Shown one piece after another: positions 51,823-60,863 of a stretch of 64,000 nucleotides of DNA. Positions within the stretch are counted from its first letter, which is position 1. Every line of letters starts with the position of its first letter. The position numbers and the translations under genes are program-made. The stretch comes from JBFAPK01 sp040676675 (GTDB lineage: Bacteria; Actinomycetota; Actinomycetes; Mycobacteriales; Micromonosporaceae). The notes below the pieces were generated by a model. It saw only the letters and a program-made list of their open reading frames with translations. It ran no database searches and had not been told where the DNA came from. Location of the stretch: assembly GCF_040676675.1 (NCBI RefSeq), contig NZ_JBFAPK010000005.1:1-64000 (forward strand), written 5' to 3'.

Positions 51823-52755
51823 GAAGTGCTGCCAGCCGGTGGGGCCCTTGTAGGGACGGCCGTCGAGGGTGACGCCGGCGCCGTGGATGACGTGCCCGAT
51901 CTGCCGCCAGCCGGGCGGCAGCGGGGTGTCCTCGGGAAAGGCCGCCGCCAGCGCGTGGTCGTCGCCGCCGCCGAGCACCCAGGCGTACGGGTCGACGCCG
52001 AGCGCGTGCGCCGCGTCCCGCATCTGCACCGGCACCTCGAAGGCGTCGCCCGTCAGGTCGATGGCGACCCGGCTGGCCGCGGCGAGGTGACCTAGGTCGG
52101 CGAGGAGCCCGTCGGAAATGTCGATCATGGCGGTGGCACCCCCCTCGGCTGCCAGCGGCCCGGCCGCGTACGGCACCTCGGGCCGCCGGTACGCCTCGAC
52201 CAGCATCTTCGGCGTGCGGAACCCACGGGAGAGCACCGTGTAGCCCGCCGCGGCGTACCCGATCCGACCGGCCAGCGCGATCACGTCGCCGGGCCGCGCT
52301 CCGCCGCGCACGACGGGCGCCCGGCCCTCCAGGTCGCCCAGCGCGGTCACCGCGATGGTCAGCGTCGGGCTGGCCGACATGTCGCCGCCGACCACGCTCG
52401 CCCCCACCTTCGCGGCCTCGGCGGCCAGCCCGTCCGCGAGCTCCTCGGCCCAGCTCGCCTCCAGGTCCGGCGGCATGCAGAGGGCGACCAGCAGGGCGGT
52501 CGGGGTGGCGCCCATCGCGGCGATGTCGGCCAGGTTGGCCGCCGCCGCCCGGTGCCCCACGTCCACCGCGCTCGACCAGTCCCGACGGAAGTGGCGCCCC
52601 TCGACCAGCACGTCGGTCGAGGCGACCACCCGGGTGTCGGGCGCGGCCACCACGGCCGCGTCGTCGCCGGGGCCGAGCAGGGTCGCCCGACCCGTGCCCA
52701 GCCGGGCCGTCACCCTTCCGATCAGCCCGAACTCGCCGACCACCGCAACGCTCAT
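51817..52755 (-). CDS. thiL: Thiamine-monophosphate kinase
   Basis: 312 aa from ATG at 52755 with AGGAGGG just upstream. ATP and metal site GPGDDAAVV, DVLVEGRHFRRDW, VVGGDMSAS, TAMIDISDGLLADLGHLA, GGGDDHALAAAFP. Converts TMP to thiamine diphosphate. Its stop sits inside the last unit of a tandem repeat. Confidence 0.95.
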   Translation of the reverse strand: MSVAVVGEFGLIGRVTARLGTGRATLLGPGDDAAVVAAPDTRVVASTDVLVEGRHFRRDWSSAVDVGHRAAAANLADIAAMGATPTALLVALCMPPDLEASWAEELADGLAAEAAKVGASVVGGDMSASPTLTIAVTALGDLEGRAPVVRGGARPGDVIALAGRIGYAAAGYTVLSRGFRTPKMLVEAYRRPEVPYAAGPLAAEGGATAMIDISDGLLADLGHLAAASRVAIDLTGDAFEVPVQMRDAAHALGVDPYAWVLGGGDDHALAAAFPEDTPLPPGWRQIGHVIHGAGVTLDGRPYKGPTGWQHFR

Positions 52756-52928
52756 GAGCCCTCCTCGCGACGCCCGGCGAACACCCGAGGCTCGATTGCC
52801 CCGGGCCGGCCGATCCGCCCGCGACGCCCGCCCATCATGCCCTCCTTGACCACCGATAAGGATCCGACCCGCTCCGTACGGTATTTTCACGATCGAGCCG
52901 CTCGTCGGCGGCGGACCGGAGGTGGGTC

Positions 52929-53162
52929 GTGGTCCAGGCGTACATCCTCATCCAGACAGAGGTCGGCCGGGCACGTGACGTGGCCGGGTCGATCGGCGAC
53001 ATTGCGGGGGTCGTGCGGGTCGACGCCGTCACCGGCCCGTACGACGTGGTCGTCCTCACGGAGGCGAAGACGGTCGATGAGCTGGGTAAACTCATCGTGA
53101 GCAAGGTGCAGATGGTGCCGGGGATCACCCGCACCCTGACGTGTTCGGTGGTGCGACTGTAG
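52929..53162 (+). CDS. Stand-alone Lrp/AsnC ligand-binding (RAM) domain protein
   Basis: 77 aa, GTG at 52929 with GGAGG upstream. One alpha-beta RAM domain: MVQAYILIQTEVGRARDVAGSIGDI ... VDAVTGPYDVVVLTEAKTVDELGKLIVSKVQMVPGITRTLTCSVV. No DNA-binding helix, as in other short actinobacterial Lrp-like proteins. Probably senses an amino acid or acts as an oligomer partner of full Lrp. Divergent from thiL. Confidence 0.88.
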   Translation: MVQAYILIQTEVGRARDVAGSIGDIAGVVRVDAVTGPYDVVVLTEAKTVDELGKLIVSKVQMVPGITRTLTCSVVRL

Positions 53163-53768
53163 GTGGAGCCGCAGACGTCCGAGGTCGAGCGGGATTCTAC
53201 GACGCGCCAGGCGGCGCTCTGGGCGACCGTCGTCGCCGTGCCGCTGGCGCTGGTCGTGGCGATCGTCGCCATCGTCAGCCTCAGCCCCGGCGAGCCGGCG
53301 GCGGCGCCGACCGCGTCGGCCAGCGCCACCGCCAGCCCCGGCCCCCGGTCGACCGCGCCCGTGGCGATGGCCGCGCCCCCGCTGGCGGAGCGGCCCGCCA
53401 CGGTCTGCCGCGCGCTGGTCTCCCAGCTCCCCGACACCATCCGCGACCTGGCGCAGCGCCCGGTGCGGGCCGGTGCCGAGCAGAACGCCGCGTACGGCGA
53501 TCCGGCGGTCACCGTGGCCTGTGGCGTACCGCCGGCCTCGTACCCGCCCACCGACACGCTCTGGGTGGTGAACGGCACCTGCTGGTACCCGTCCGACCAG
53601 TCCGACGCCGTGGTCCTCACCACCGTCGACCGTGAGGTCCCGATCCGGGTGACGCTGCCGCGCGCGTACGACCAGGCGGCGCAGTGGGCGACCGTGACCG
53701 CGCTCTCCGAGTCCGTGGTCTCCTCCGTCCCCTCGGTCAAGCCCCTGCCGTACGGCTGCACCGGCTGA
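53163..53768 (+). CDS. DUF3515 domain protein
   Basis: 201 aa; its GTG directly follows the TAG of the previous gene, so translation is probably coupled. One membrane segment (ALWATVVAVPLALVVAIVAIVSL) and a Ser/Thr/Pro/Ala linker, then the conserved DUF3515 domain (VCRALVSQLPDTIRDLAQRPV ... AYGDPAVTVACGVPPASYPPTDTLWVVNGTCWYP) with two Cys. Membrane-anchored, outward-facing; unknown function. Conserved next to ddl and thiL (Rv2980-like). Confidence 0.88.
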   Translation: MEPQTSEVERDSTTRQAALWATVVAVPLALVVAIVAIVSLSPGEPAAAPTASASATASPGPRSTAPVAMAAPPLAERPATVCRALVSQLPDTIRDLAQRPVRAGAEQNAAYGDPAVTVACGVPPASYPPTDTLWVVNGTCWYPSDQSDAVVLTTVDREVPIRVTLPRAYDQAAQWATVTALSESVVSSVPSVKPLPYGCTG

Positions 53769-53809
53769 CCTCGACCCGCCGCCGGTGATCCCCGGTCGCC
53801 GCGCTCGCG

Positions 53810-55384
53810 CTACTCGGGGGCGGTCGGCCCCAGCAGCCGGACCTCCTCGATGTCCAGCGCCGCCTGGAGGTCCCGCAGCACCGTGTCGTCGATCTCGTTC
53901 GCGTTGCGCAGCCGGGTGAGTTCGTGGCGCTTGTGCTCCAGCACGGCCAGCCGGAGGCGACGCTCGACCTCCCGCTCGCGCTTCGAGGCCGGGTCCTCCT
54001 CCGCGGCGCGGATCTCGTCGAGGTGGGCCTGGTAGTCGTCGCGGACCCGCTGGGCGACCTCGTCCGTGGCGCCGACCTCGCCCGCCACCTGCGGCAGCAT
54101 CGCCAGCCCGACCTCGGTGGTCCGCTGCCGGGCGCGGTTCACCTCGTCGCGGCGTCGCTCGTCGCCGACGAGGCCCGCCCACCGCGTCACCACGGGCAGG
54201 GTGATGCCCTGGACCAGCATGATCAGGACGATCACCACCGCGGTACAGAAGATGATCAGGTCACGTTCCTCGACCGGCTTGCCGGTGGCGGTGGTCAACG
54301 GGACCGCGAGCGCCGCCGCCAGGGAGACGGCGCCCCGGAAGCCGGCCCACCCCGCCGCCGTCCGGATCCGCCACCCGACCCGCAGGCCGGCCTGGGACCT
54401 GCGGCGGTCGACCACGTTCAGCAGGGCCGTCGCCAGGTAGATCCACGCCATCCGGGTCCCCACGACCACGGCGACCACCGCCAGCGCGATGGCCACCGCC
54501 CGCCCCGCCACCGGTGCCACGCTCCGCACGGCACGCGGGATCTGCATCCCGAGGATCACGAACAGCCCGCCGTTGATCAGGAACGTGCTCAGGTCCCAGA
54601 ACGAGAACGCCAGCAGCCGGGAGCGGGCCCGGATCACCCGGGGACCGGCGTACGAGAGCAGCAGGCCCGCGACCACCACGGCCAGCACGCCGCTGGCGTG
54701 CGCCGCGTCGGCGAGCAGGAACGCGGCGAACGGGGTGAGCACGCTGAGCGCCCCCTCGGGAAGCGGGTCGTCCAGGTACCGACGGATGAGGATCGCCACG
54801 CCGCCGACCAGCAGGCCGGCCGCGATGCCACCGAGCAGCGACACGGCGAACCGCTCGGCGGCCTCCAACGGCCCGGGTACGACCCCCTCGGCGAACAGGC
54901 CGAGCGTCACCGCGAACAGCACCAACGCCGTACCGTCGTTGATCAGGCTCTCGGCCCGCAGGATGGTGAGGAACCGCACCGGTAGCCGCTTGGCCAACCC
55001 GGCGACCGCGGCGGCGTCGGTCGGCGCGAGGACCGCCCCGAGCACCCAGGCGGCCGCCGGGTCCAGCCCGAACGCCTGGGCGGTCAGCGAGACCGTGACC
55101 ATGGTGACCACCACCAGCGCCACCGCGAGCAGCGAGATGGCCGGCAGGTTGGCGCGGATCTCGCGCAGGCTGAGGGTGAGCGCCTCCCGGTAGAGGATCG
55201 CCGGCAGGAACAGCAGCAGCACCACGTCCGGCCGCAGCACCACGTGGGAGAGCGGCGGGAGGAGCGCCAACAGCGCGCCGAAGCCGATGAGCAGGATGGG
55301 CGGCGCCACCCGGTACCGCCCGCCCAGAATGGTTCCGACGAGCACGGTGGCGCCCAGCACCACCATCAGCACGAGCGCTGCCAC
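53810..55384 (-). CDS. CPA1/NhaP-type sodium/proton antiporter
   Basis: 524 aa with about 12 membrane segments. Antiporter signature LAPTDAAAVAGLAKRLP and the RAESLINDGTALVLFAV region, then a cytoplasmic C-terminal part of about 110 aa that is coiled (REREVERRLRLAVLEHKRHELTRLRN). Exchange of Na+ or K+ for H+; ion specificity not determinable. Accessory to the conserved backbone. Confidence 0.9.
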   Translation of the reverse strand: MAALVLMVVLGATVLVGTILGGRYRVAPPILLIGFGALLALLPPLSHVVLRPDVVLLLFLPAILYREALTLSLREIRANLPAISLLAVALVVVTMVTVSLTAQAFGLDPAAAWVLGAVLAPTDAAAVAGLAKRLPVRFLTILRAESLINDGTALVLFAVTLGLFAEGVVPGPLEAAERFAVSLLGGIAAGLLVGGVAILIRRYLDDPLPEGALSVLTPFAAFLLADAAHASGVLAVVVAGLLLSYAGPRVIRARSRLLAFSFWDLSTFLINGGLFVILGMQIPRAVRSVAPVAGRAVAIALAVVAVVVGTRMAWIYLATALLNVVDRRRSQAGLRVGWRIRTAAGWAGFRGAVSLAAALAVPLTTATGKPVEERDLIIFCTAVVIVLIMLVQGITLPVVTRWAGLVGDERRRDEVNRARQRTTEVGLAMLPQVAGEVGATDEVAQRVRDDYQAHLDEIRAAEEDPASKREREVERRLRLAVLEHKRHELTRLRNANEIDDTVLRDLQAALDIEEVRLLGPTAPE

Positions 55385-55568
55385 GTCGTCCCCTCACCAC
55401 CGGGCGGGCGCGGTCCGGTAGGCGGCCGTACCGGACCGTCGGAGCCGCCCCGGAACGGCGCGTCCGTCCGCCCCTACATGGTGGTACGGGCCGCCACCGG
55501 CGCAGGCCGGAATCCGCCTACTGGGCGACCGGCCCGGTGGCCCTGCCTGGTGCAGGCGGGTGCCGCGG

Positions 55569-56669
55569 CTAGTGCAGGCCGGTGCCGCGGCGCAGCGCGG
55601 TACGGATCAACCGGCTCACCAGCTTCGGGTACTCCAGCCCGGTCGCGGCCCACATCCGGGGGAACATCGACGTCGGCGTGAACCCCGGCATGGTGTTGAT
55701 CTCGTTGAGGTAGACGTCCAGCTCGGGCGTGACGAAGAAGTCGACCCGGGCCAGGCCGGCGCAGTCGATCGCGCTGAACGCCCGGCAGGCGTACTCCTGG
55801 ATCTGGCGGGTCACGGCCTCGGGCAGGCCGGCCGGGATGTCGTACTCGCAGGAGTCGTCGAGGTACTTGGCCTCGAAGTCGTAGAAGTCGTGGTCGCTGA
55901 CGACGCGCACCTCCGCCAGCAGGGACGCCTCCGGCCCGCCGCCGACCTCGCCCTCCAGCACGCCGCACTCGATCTCGCGTCCGACGACGGCCGCCTCGAC
56001 GAGGACCTTCGGGTCGATCTGCCGGGCCGTCGCCACCGCCGCGTCCAGCTCGGCCCAGTCGGTGACCCGCGTGATCCCGTACGAGGAACCGGCGCGGGAC
56101 GGCTTCACGAAGACGGGCAGCCCGAGCCGCTCCTTGTCCGCCTCGGAAAGGGTCATCCCGTTGCGGAGCACCGCGTACGGGCCGACGGGGATGCCGTCGA
56201 GCGCGCAGAGCTTCTTGGTGAACTCCTTGTCCATCGCCGCCGCCGAGGCGAAGACGTTGGCGCCGACGTACGGGATGCCGGCCATCTCCAGCAGGCCCTG
56301 GATGGTCCCGTCCTCGCCGTACGCGCCGTGCAGCACCGGGAAGACCACGTCGACGTCGGCGAGCGCGCGCGGACCCTCGGCCGGGTCGAGCACCATCAGG
56401 CCGTTGCCCGTCGGGTCCGCCGGCAGTACGACGGCCGAGCCGGCCGCCGCGGTGATCTCCGGTAGCCGGCGCTCGGAGATGGCGAGCTGCTCGGCGTCGC
56501 CGCCGGTCAGCACCCACTGGCCCGCCCGCGTGATGCCGACCGGCACGGCCTCGAACTCGTCCGGATCGAGGGCGCCGAGGAGACTGCCCGCGCTCACGCA
56601 GGAGATGCCGTGCTCGGGACTGCGGCCACCGAAGACGACGGCCACACGGGTCTTGCGTGGGGTGGTCAC
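55569..56669 (-). CDS. ddl: D-alanine--D-alanine ligase
   Basis: 366 aa from GTG at 56669 with AAAGGTGA upstream; the frame extends to 56729 without support. VAVVFGGRSPEHGISCVSAGS, PVLHGAYGEDGTIQGLLEMAGIPYVG, DKEFTKKL and FVKPSRAGSSYGITRV; ATP-grasp metal residues in LARVDFFV ... LNEINTMPGFTPTSMFP. Makes D-Ala-D-Ala for peptidoglycan; the Tyr/Phe specificity residues were not checked. Confidence 0.96.
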   Translation of the reverse strand: MTTPRKTRVAVVFGGRSPEHGISCVSAGSLLGALDPDEFEAVPVGITRAGQWVLTGGDAEQLAISERRLPEITAAAGSAVVLPADPTGNGLMVLDPAEGPRALADVDVVFPVLHGAYGEDGTIQGLLEMAGIPYVGANVFASAAAMDKEFTKKLCALDGIPVGPYAVLRNGMTLSEADKERLGLPVFVKPSRAGSSYGITRVTDWAELDAAVATARQIDPKVLVEAAVVGREIECGVLEGEVGGGPEASLLAEVRVVSDHDFYDFEAKYLDDSCEYDIPAGLPEAVTRQIQEYACRAFSAIDCAGLARVDFFVTPELDVYLNEINTMPGFTPTSMFPRMWAATGLEYPKLVSRLIRTALRRGTGLH

Positions 56670-57047
56670 AGGGTCACCTTTCGTTCCGCGACTGCTTACG
56701 CCGCAACGGTGGGAGAGGGGTACCGCCACGGTGTTCGCTACGCGCGCCCACCGGGGTGACCCTACTCTGCGTGGCCACCGTGCGGTCCCGTCCCCGGCGG
56801 GACCGAGGTTAAACCCATGATCTCGGGCAGGTCACGCGCCCACCGCCAATTCGCCGCCGGGACCGGGCAGGAGGGCGGCATCGTCACGCTCGGCCACCGA
56901 CTCCGTCACAGCGAGTCGCACCCGGAGCGCCCGAGGGCACCAGGGCGATCCGGCCCGAGATCGGGGCGTACGGCCTGAGATCGGGGCGTCCGGCCCGGGA
57001 TCGGAGCGTCCGGAATCGGGACGACGTCCGGCCCGGCGAAGGGCAGG
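56670..57047. other. 378-bp intergenic region with three 20-bp tandem repeats
   Basis: Holds the ddl promoter side (56670-56800) and, at 56951-57010, three imperfect 20-bp units (CGGCCCGAGATCGGGGCGTA-type), followed by a partial fourth. The repeats lie just past the 3' end of the minus-strand gene at 57048. No gene is supported in the rest. Confidence 0.55.
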
Positions 57048-57263
57048 TCAGGCCGACCGCTTGCGCCCCACCGCGATCACTTTGACCCGCTGCCGCCCCG
57101 CCCGCACCATGCCGAGGGCCATGAACGCGTTGGCGATCTTGTCAGCCGCCTCCCGGCTGGTCGCCCCGACGACCTGGCGGCGCCGTTCCGGGGAGAGTCG
57201 TTCGTTCCGCCCGTCCGCGGTCAGCGGCCGCACGTCGGTGAGGACCACGAGGAAGCGGGTCAC
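57048..57263 (-). CDS. Small conserved-looking basic protein
   Basis: 71 aa from GTG at 57263. FLVVLTDVRPLTADGRNERLSPERRRQVVGATSREAADKIANAFMALGMVRAGRQRVKVIAVGRKRSA. Even codon use, no signal peptide; alternating strand and helix. No family recognised. It may belong with the XRE/DUF397 cluster, but on the opposite strand. Confidence 0.5.
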   Translation of the reverse strand: MTRFLVVLTDVRPLTADGRNERLSPERRRQVVGATSREAADKIANAFMALGMVRAGRQRVKVIAVGRKRSA

Positions 57264-57470
57264 CGGAGACCGCCGCCGCGGCAGAGGCACCCAGAACCTG
57301 GGGAGTCGGCGGAACGGCCGGCGGCACGCGGTCCGGGACCGGGCGGCGCGACGGGGTCGTCGGCCGGGCGGCCCGCCGCCGGATCGAGCGCGTGGCGCCG
57401 GTCCGTGGGCAGGTCACGGACGGGCGGGCGCTGCGGCAGCGGGCCGCGGTACCGGCGGGCCGCGCGGGGG

Positions 57471-57647
57471 TCAGAGCGCACGGCGGACCACCTCCGGCTC
57501 GGCCGTGGTGGCGGCGAGGCCGCCGGAGCGGTCGCGACAGACGTAGGCGAGATCGGCGTGGATCCAGGCGCCGTCGTTGTCACGCAACACGGGCCGCGCA
57601 CACCAGCGGCACCGCGAAACCCTGGGCCAGAAGCTGGTCGGCGTCAT
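57471..57647 (-). CDS. Small zinc-ribbon-like protein
   Basis: 58 aa from ATG at 57647 with AGGAAGT upstream. Contains CRWCARPVLRDNDGAWIHADLAYVCRD, a Cys-x2-Cys plus His and a later Cys that could bind zinc. Divergent from the XRE gene (start 57874). Function unknown; small genes of this look often flank XRE/DUF397 pairs in actinomycetes. Confidence 0.55.
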   Translation of the reverse strand: MTPTSFWPRVSRCRWCARPVLRDNDGAWIHADLAYVCRDRSGGLAATTAEPEVVRRAL

Positions 57648-57873
57648 TCGACTTCCTCCAGGTCCCCGGTGGCGGGAGCCACACGGCGATCGGGCACGGG
57701 GGAACCCGATCGCCGTGCGCCTCATTTCCCCTCCCGTCGCTCACCGCCACCGTCGCCACGACAACCGGCAGTGAGGACGCCACAACAGATTGGCACCTGC
57801 GAACGCATGAATGCAACTCTCATGGGCTTATTCTCATGCACCTTTTCCCAGAGACCTGTGCGAGGATCGATGC

Positions 57874-58719
57874 ATGGCACCGAAGACCGCTCGCGCCCGT
57901 CGCCTCGGCATCGCCCTGCGCTCGCACCGGGAGAACGCCGGGCTGACCCTGGAGCGCGCCGCCGAGGAGATCAACAGCACCCGGAGCACGCTGTCCCGGT
58001 ACGAGAACGCCCAGACCCTGGTCGCGCCGGCGACGGTACGCGGCCTGCTGCTCCTCTACGGCGTCGGCGGCGAGGAGCTGAACGCGCTGGTGCAGCTCGC
58101 CAAGGATGCCCGCAAGCCGGGCTGGTGGGTGTCCTACTCGTACATCCTCGACCGCAAGACCATCGACTTCATCGCCCTGGAGGCCGAGGCCACCGCGATC
58201 GCGAACTTCGAGCCCTCGGTCGTACCGGGCCTGCTCCAGACCGCCGACTACGTACGGGCGGTGATGCGCGGCGGCCCGCACACCCTCTCCGACGAGGAGG
58301 TCGAGCAGCGGGTGCAGATCCGCCGGGACCGGCAGAAGCGGCTGACCGAGAACGACCCACCGATCCTCGACGCGATCGTGGACGAGGGCGCGCTGCTGCG
58401 GCCGGTCGGCGGGCAGTCGGTCACCGAGGCCCAGCTGCGTAACCTCCTCAAGACCTCTGAGCTGCCCAACGTCACGGTCCAGGTGATCCCGCTCTCCGCG
58501 GGCTACCACCGCGGCACCCGGGGCTCGCTGCACCTGCTGGAGTTCGCCGACCCGGAGGATCCGATGATCGCTTCGGTCGAGACCGTCGCCGGTCAGATGA
58601 TCATCGACCGCCCGGCCGAGCTCCGCACCTGCGTCAAGATCATGGAACACCTACGGGCCGTGGCACTCAGCCCGGACAAGAGCCGGGACCTGATTTTCGA
58701 TCGCCTGAAGGGACAGTGA
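57874..58719 (+). CDS. XRE family regulator with DUF5753 domain
   Basis: 281 aa, ATG at 57874. Helix-turn-helix LGIALRSHRENAGLTLERAAEEINSTRSTLSRYENAQTLVAP near the N-terminus, then the DUF5753 region (FEPSVVPGLLQTADYVRAVM ... RVQIRRDRQKRL ... LRNLLKTSELPNVTVQVIPLSAGYHRGTRGSLHLLEF). Works with the downstream DUF397 gene, one base away. Such pairs are among the commonest regulators in Streptomyces and Micromonospora, e.g. WhiJ-like developmental control. Confidence 0.9.
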   Translation: MAPKTARARRLGIALRSHRENAGLTLERAAEEINSTRSTLSRYENAQTLVAPATVRGLLLLYGVGGEELNALVQLAKDARKPGWWVSYSYILDRKTIDFIALEAEATAIANFEPSVVPGLLQTADYVRAVMRGGPHTLSDEEVEQRVQIRRDRQKRLTENDPPILDAIVDEGALLRPVGGQSVTEAQLRNLLKTSELPNVTVQVIPLSAGYHRGTRGSLHLLEFADPEDPMIASVETVAGQMIIDRPAELRTCVKIMEHLRAVALSPDKSRDLIFDRLKGQ

Positions 58720-58720
58720 C

Positions 58721-58918
58721 ATGTCTGGTCACCCCGTACCGCCCGATGCCACCTGGTACAAGAGCAGTTACAGCGGCGACCAGGGGGCCTGCGTCGAGAT
58801 CGCCCTCGTATCGGACGCCGTCGCGGTCCGCGACGCCAAGGATCCGGCGGGTCCCGTCCTGGTCTTCTCCCCGACCGCCTGGGCGGCCTTCGCCGGCGCC
58901 GTGCCCGCCCGGCCCTGA
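58721..58918 (+). CDS. DUF397 domain protein
   Basis: 65 aa; ATG starts one base after the XRE stop. TWYKSSYSGDQGACVEIALVSDAVAVRDAKDPAGPVLVFSPTAWAAFAGAV is a complete DUF397 with the WxKSSYS and VAVRDSKdP signatures. Family partners of WhiJ-type XRE proteins; thought to modulate them by binding. Confidence 0.93.
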   Translation: MSGHPVPPDATWYKSSYSGDQGACVEIALVSDAVAVRDAKDPAGPVLVFSPTAWAAFAGAVPARP

Positions 58919-58932
58919 CCGCCCCGCTCCCG

Positions 58933-58958
58933 CCGCCGCCCGACGGCGCGGGCGGCGG
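58933..58958. terminator. Hairpin between DUF397 and ROK genes
   Basis: CCGCCGCCCG (58933-58942) and CGGGCGGCGG (58949-58958) form a perfect 10-bp stem with a 6-nt loop, between convergent genes. No T-run. Confidence 0.5.
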
Positions 58959-59027
58959 ACGCGGGCGGCGACCGACGGCCCGCGCGGCGGACGGCGACCG
59001 ACGACGACCGGCGGGAGCGCGGACGGC

Positions 59028-60074
59028 CTAGGACCGGATCGACGTCAGGGCGGCGATGGCGACCCCGCGCGCCCCGGCCATGTCCAGATCGGGCACCAGC
59101 GCGAACGTCGCCACCGCCGCCTGCTCCTCGCGCAGGATCGTGTGCTCCCGCACCCGTTCCAGGAACCACTGGCCGAACTCGGCCGTCGCCTCCACCACGC
59201 CGCCGCCCACGAAGTAGGCGTGCGGATCGGTGAAGTTGGCCGCGATCGTGAAGAGGCGTCCGAGCGCCATCGCCTGCTGCTCGAAGATGGCGCGCGCCAG
59301 CTGGTCGCCGTCCACGCCGTACCCGCGGACCAGCTTGGCGGCCCGGGCGACCGAACCGGCGCTCGCCAGCGGGTGTCCCTCGTACCGGGTCAACCAGTAC
59401 GGCAGCAGGTTGCGCTCGATCCCGGTCAGCGACGCCACGCTCTCCGCGTCGCCGGCGAAGCCGCAGCCGCAGACCGGTAGCGCCTGTCCGTCACCGAGCA
59501 GCCCCTCCATCGGGATGGTGATGTGCCCGAACTCGCCCGCCATCCCGGCCGCGCCCGAGACCACCCGCCCGCTCTCCACCACCCCGCCGCCCAGGCCGGT
59601 ACCGACGATCGCGGAGACCGACGAGCGGGCACCGGCGGCGTCGCCGAAGTAGACGTGGTGGGCGTAGAGCGCGGCGGCGTTGCCGTCGTTGTGGTAGACG
59701 ACCGGCAGCCCGAGCCGCCGCTCCAGAGCGGTACGGATGTCGAAGCCCCGCCACGGCGGCTGGGAGAAGTTCGTCGAGCCCTTGGACGAGATGACTCCGG
59801 TCGCGCTAGCCGGTCCGGGAGTGTCGAGGCCGACCGCGCGCACCAGCGTCCGTGGCGTACCGGTCCTCGCGAGCACCCGCTCGAACGCCTCGGCCAGAGC
59901 CTCCACCGCGGCGTCGGGCCCCTCCTGCACCCGACTCGGGCTCTCCACCAGCGTGTCCACCAGGAACCGCCCGGAGACGTCCAACACGGTCGCGTTGTTG
60001 CTGTTCCCGCCGTTGTCGAGACCGACGACGACCGGCAGACCCGGTTCGCCGACCGGTGGCTGCGAACTTCCCAT
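59028..60074 (-). CDS. ROK family sugar kinase
   Basis: 348 aa from ATG at 60074. ATP site VVVGLDNGGNSNNATVLD, later VGLDTPGPASATGVISS, HNDGNAAALYAHH, IVGTGLGGGVVESGRVVSGAAGMAGEFGHITI (ROK signature) and CGCGFAGDAESV, a partial zinc motif lacking the full C-x-C-G-x-x-G-C-x-E pattern. Kinase of glucose or an N-acetylated sugar; not a transcriptional ROK, since no HTH is present. Confidence 0.87.
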   Translation of the reverse strand: MGSSQPPVGEPGLPVVVGLDNGGNSNNATVLDVSGRFLVDTLVESPSRVQEGPDAAVEALAEAFERVLARTGTPRTLVRAVGLDTPGPASATGVISSKGSTNFSQPPWRGFDIRTALERRLGLPVVYHNDGNAAALYAHHVYFGDAAGARSSVSAIVGTGLGGGVVESGRVVSGAAGMAGEFGHITIPMEGLLGDGQALPVCGCGFAGDAESVASLTGIERNLLPYWLTRYEGHPLASAGSVARAAKLVRGYGVDGDQLARAIFEQQAMALGRLFTIAANFTDPHAYFVGGGVVEATAEFGQWFLERVREHTILREEQAAVATFALVPDLDMAGARGVAIAALTSIRS

Positions 60075-60186
60075 CCGCTTTCGCACCTCCGTGCCGCGAG
60101 ACCCCGCATGCTACCCGGGGCCCGCGCACCGGCTCCGCACAACGCGACCGCCGCCGCGCGCCACCGGCGGCGCCCCGTCGACCCGG

Positions 60187-60774
60187 TCACGAGCAGCCGG
60201 TACCGACCGGCACGCGGGCCCGCTCGTCGCGGCCGTCGGCCCGTACGGCCAGGGTCAGGCACGCCGGGCGCGCCACCCGGTACCCGCCGGCGAAGACCAG
60301 CCAGCCGCTCCGGTCGGGGCAACCGGTCAGCCGGGTCCGCGTGTCGAACTCGGCCGGGCCGCCCCAGCCGATCCGCGCCCGGACCGCCGTCGGCGCGTCG
60401 ACCTCCAACTCCGCCGCCGCATCCGCGCGCACCACCAGCCCGGACTTGGCGAAGAGCGACCCGTCCGGCTCGCCCGCCGGTCCGGCCGCGAGCACGGTAC
60501 GCGTCGACAGCGCGACCGCCCCGGCGAGCACGGTGAAGCCGGGCGGCGGGGCGTCGAGCCGGTCGATGCTGGCCGAGCAGTCGATGGCCGCCCCCTCGGG
60601 CGTACCGGTGGCCGGCGAAGTGGAGGCAGCGCCGGCGCGGGCCGGTCCGGTCGCGCGCTCCGGGACGGGCGGCACGGGGCCGGCGGCGTCGCAGCCGGCG
60701 CCGGCCAGCGCGGTCAACAGGGGCAACACCAGGGCGAGGGCGGGTACGGGTCGAGGTCGAGGTCGAGGCGTCAC
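60187..60774 (-). CDS. Predicted lipoprotein
   Basis: 195 aa. Signal and lipobox PALALVLPLLTALAGAGC, with the lipidated Cys at 28. A low-complexity Pro/Ala/Thr linker, then a beta-rich domain with three Cys (DCSASIDRLD, RLTGCPDRSGW, VARPACLTLAV) and a terminal GTGCS. No family recognised. Upstream region is arginine-rich and short, so the start is fair. Confidence 0.6.
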   Translation of the reverse strand: MTPRPRPRPVPALALVLPLLTALAGAGCDAAGPVPPVPERATGPARAGAASTSPATGTPEGAAIDCSASIDRLDAPPPGFTVLAGAVALSTRTVLAAGPAGEPDGSLFAKSGLVVRADAAAELEVDAPTAVRARIGWGGPAEFDTRTRLTGCPDRSGWLVFAGGYRVARPACLTLAVRADGRDERARVPVGTGCS

Positions 60775-60863
60775 ATCGGACCCGAGTCACGGCCCGCCCC
60801 GTCGGCTCCCCCGGGTGTCCGCCGCCAACCGACCACGCCGCCGGGCGGTCGCCGCGGTCTCGG

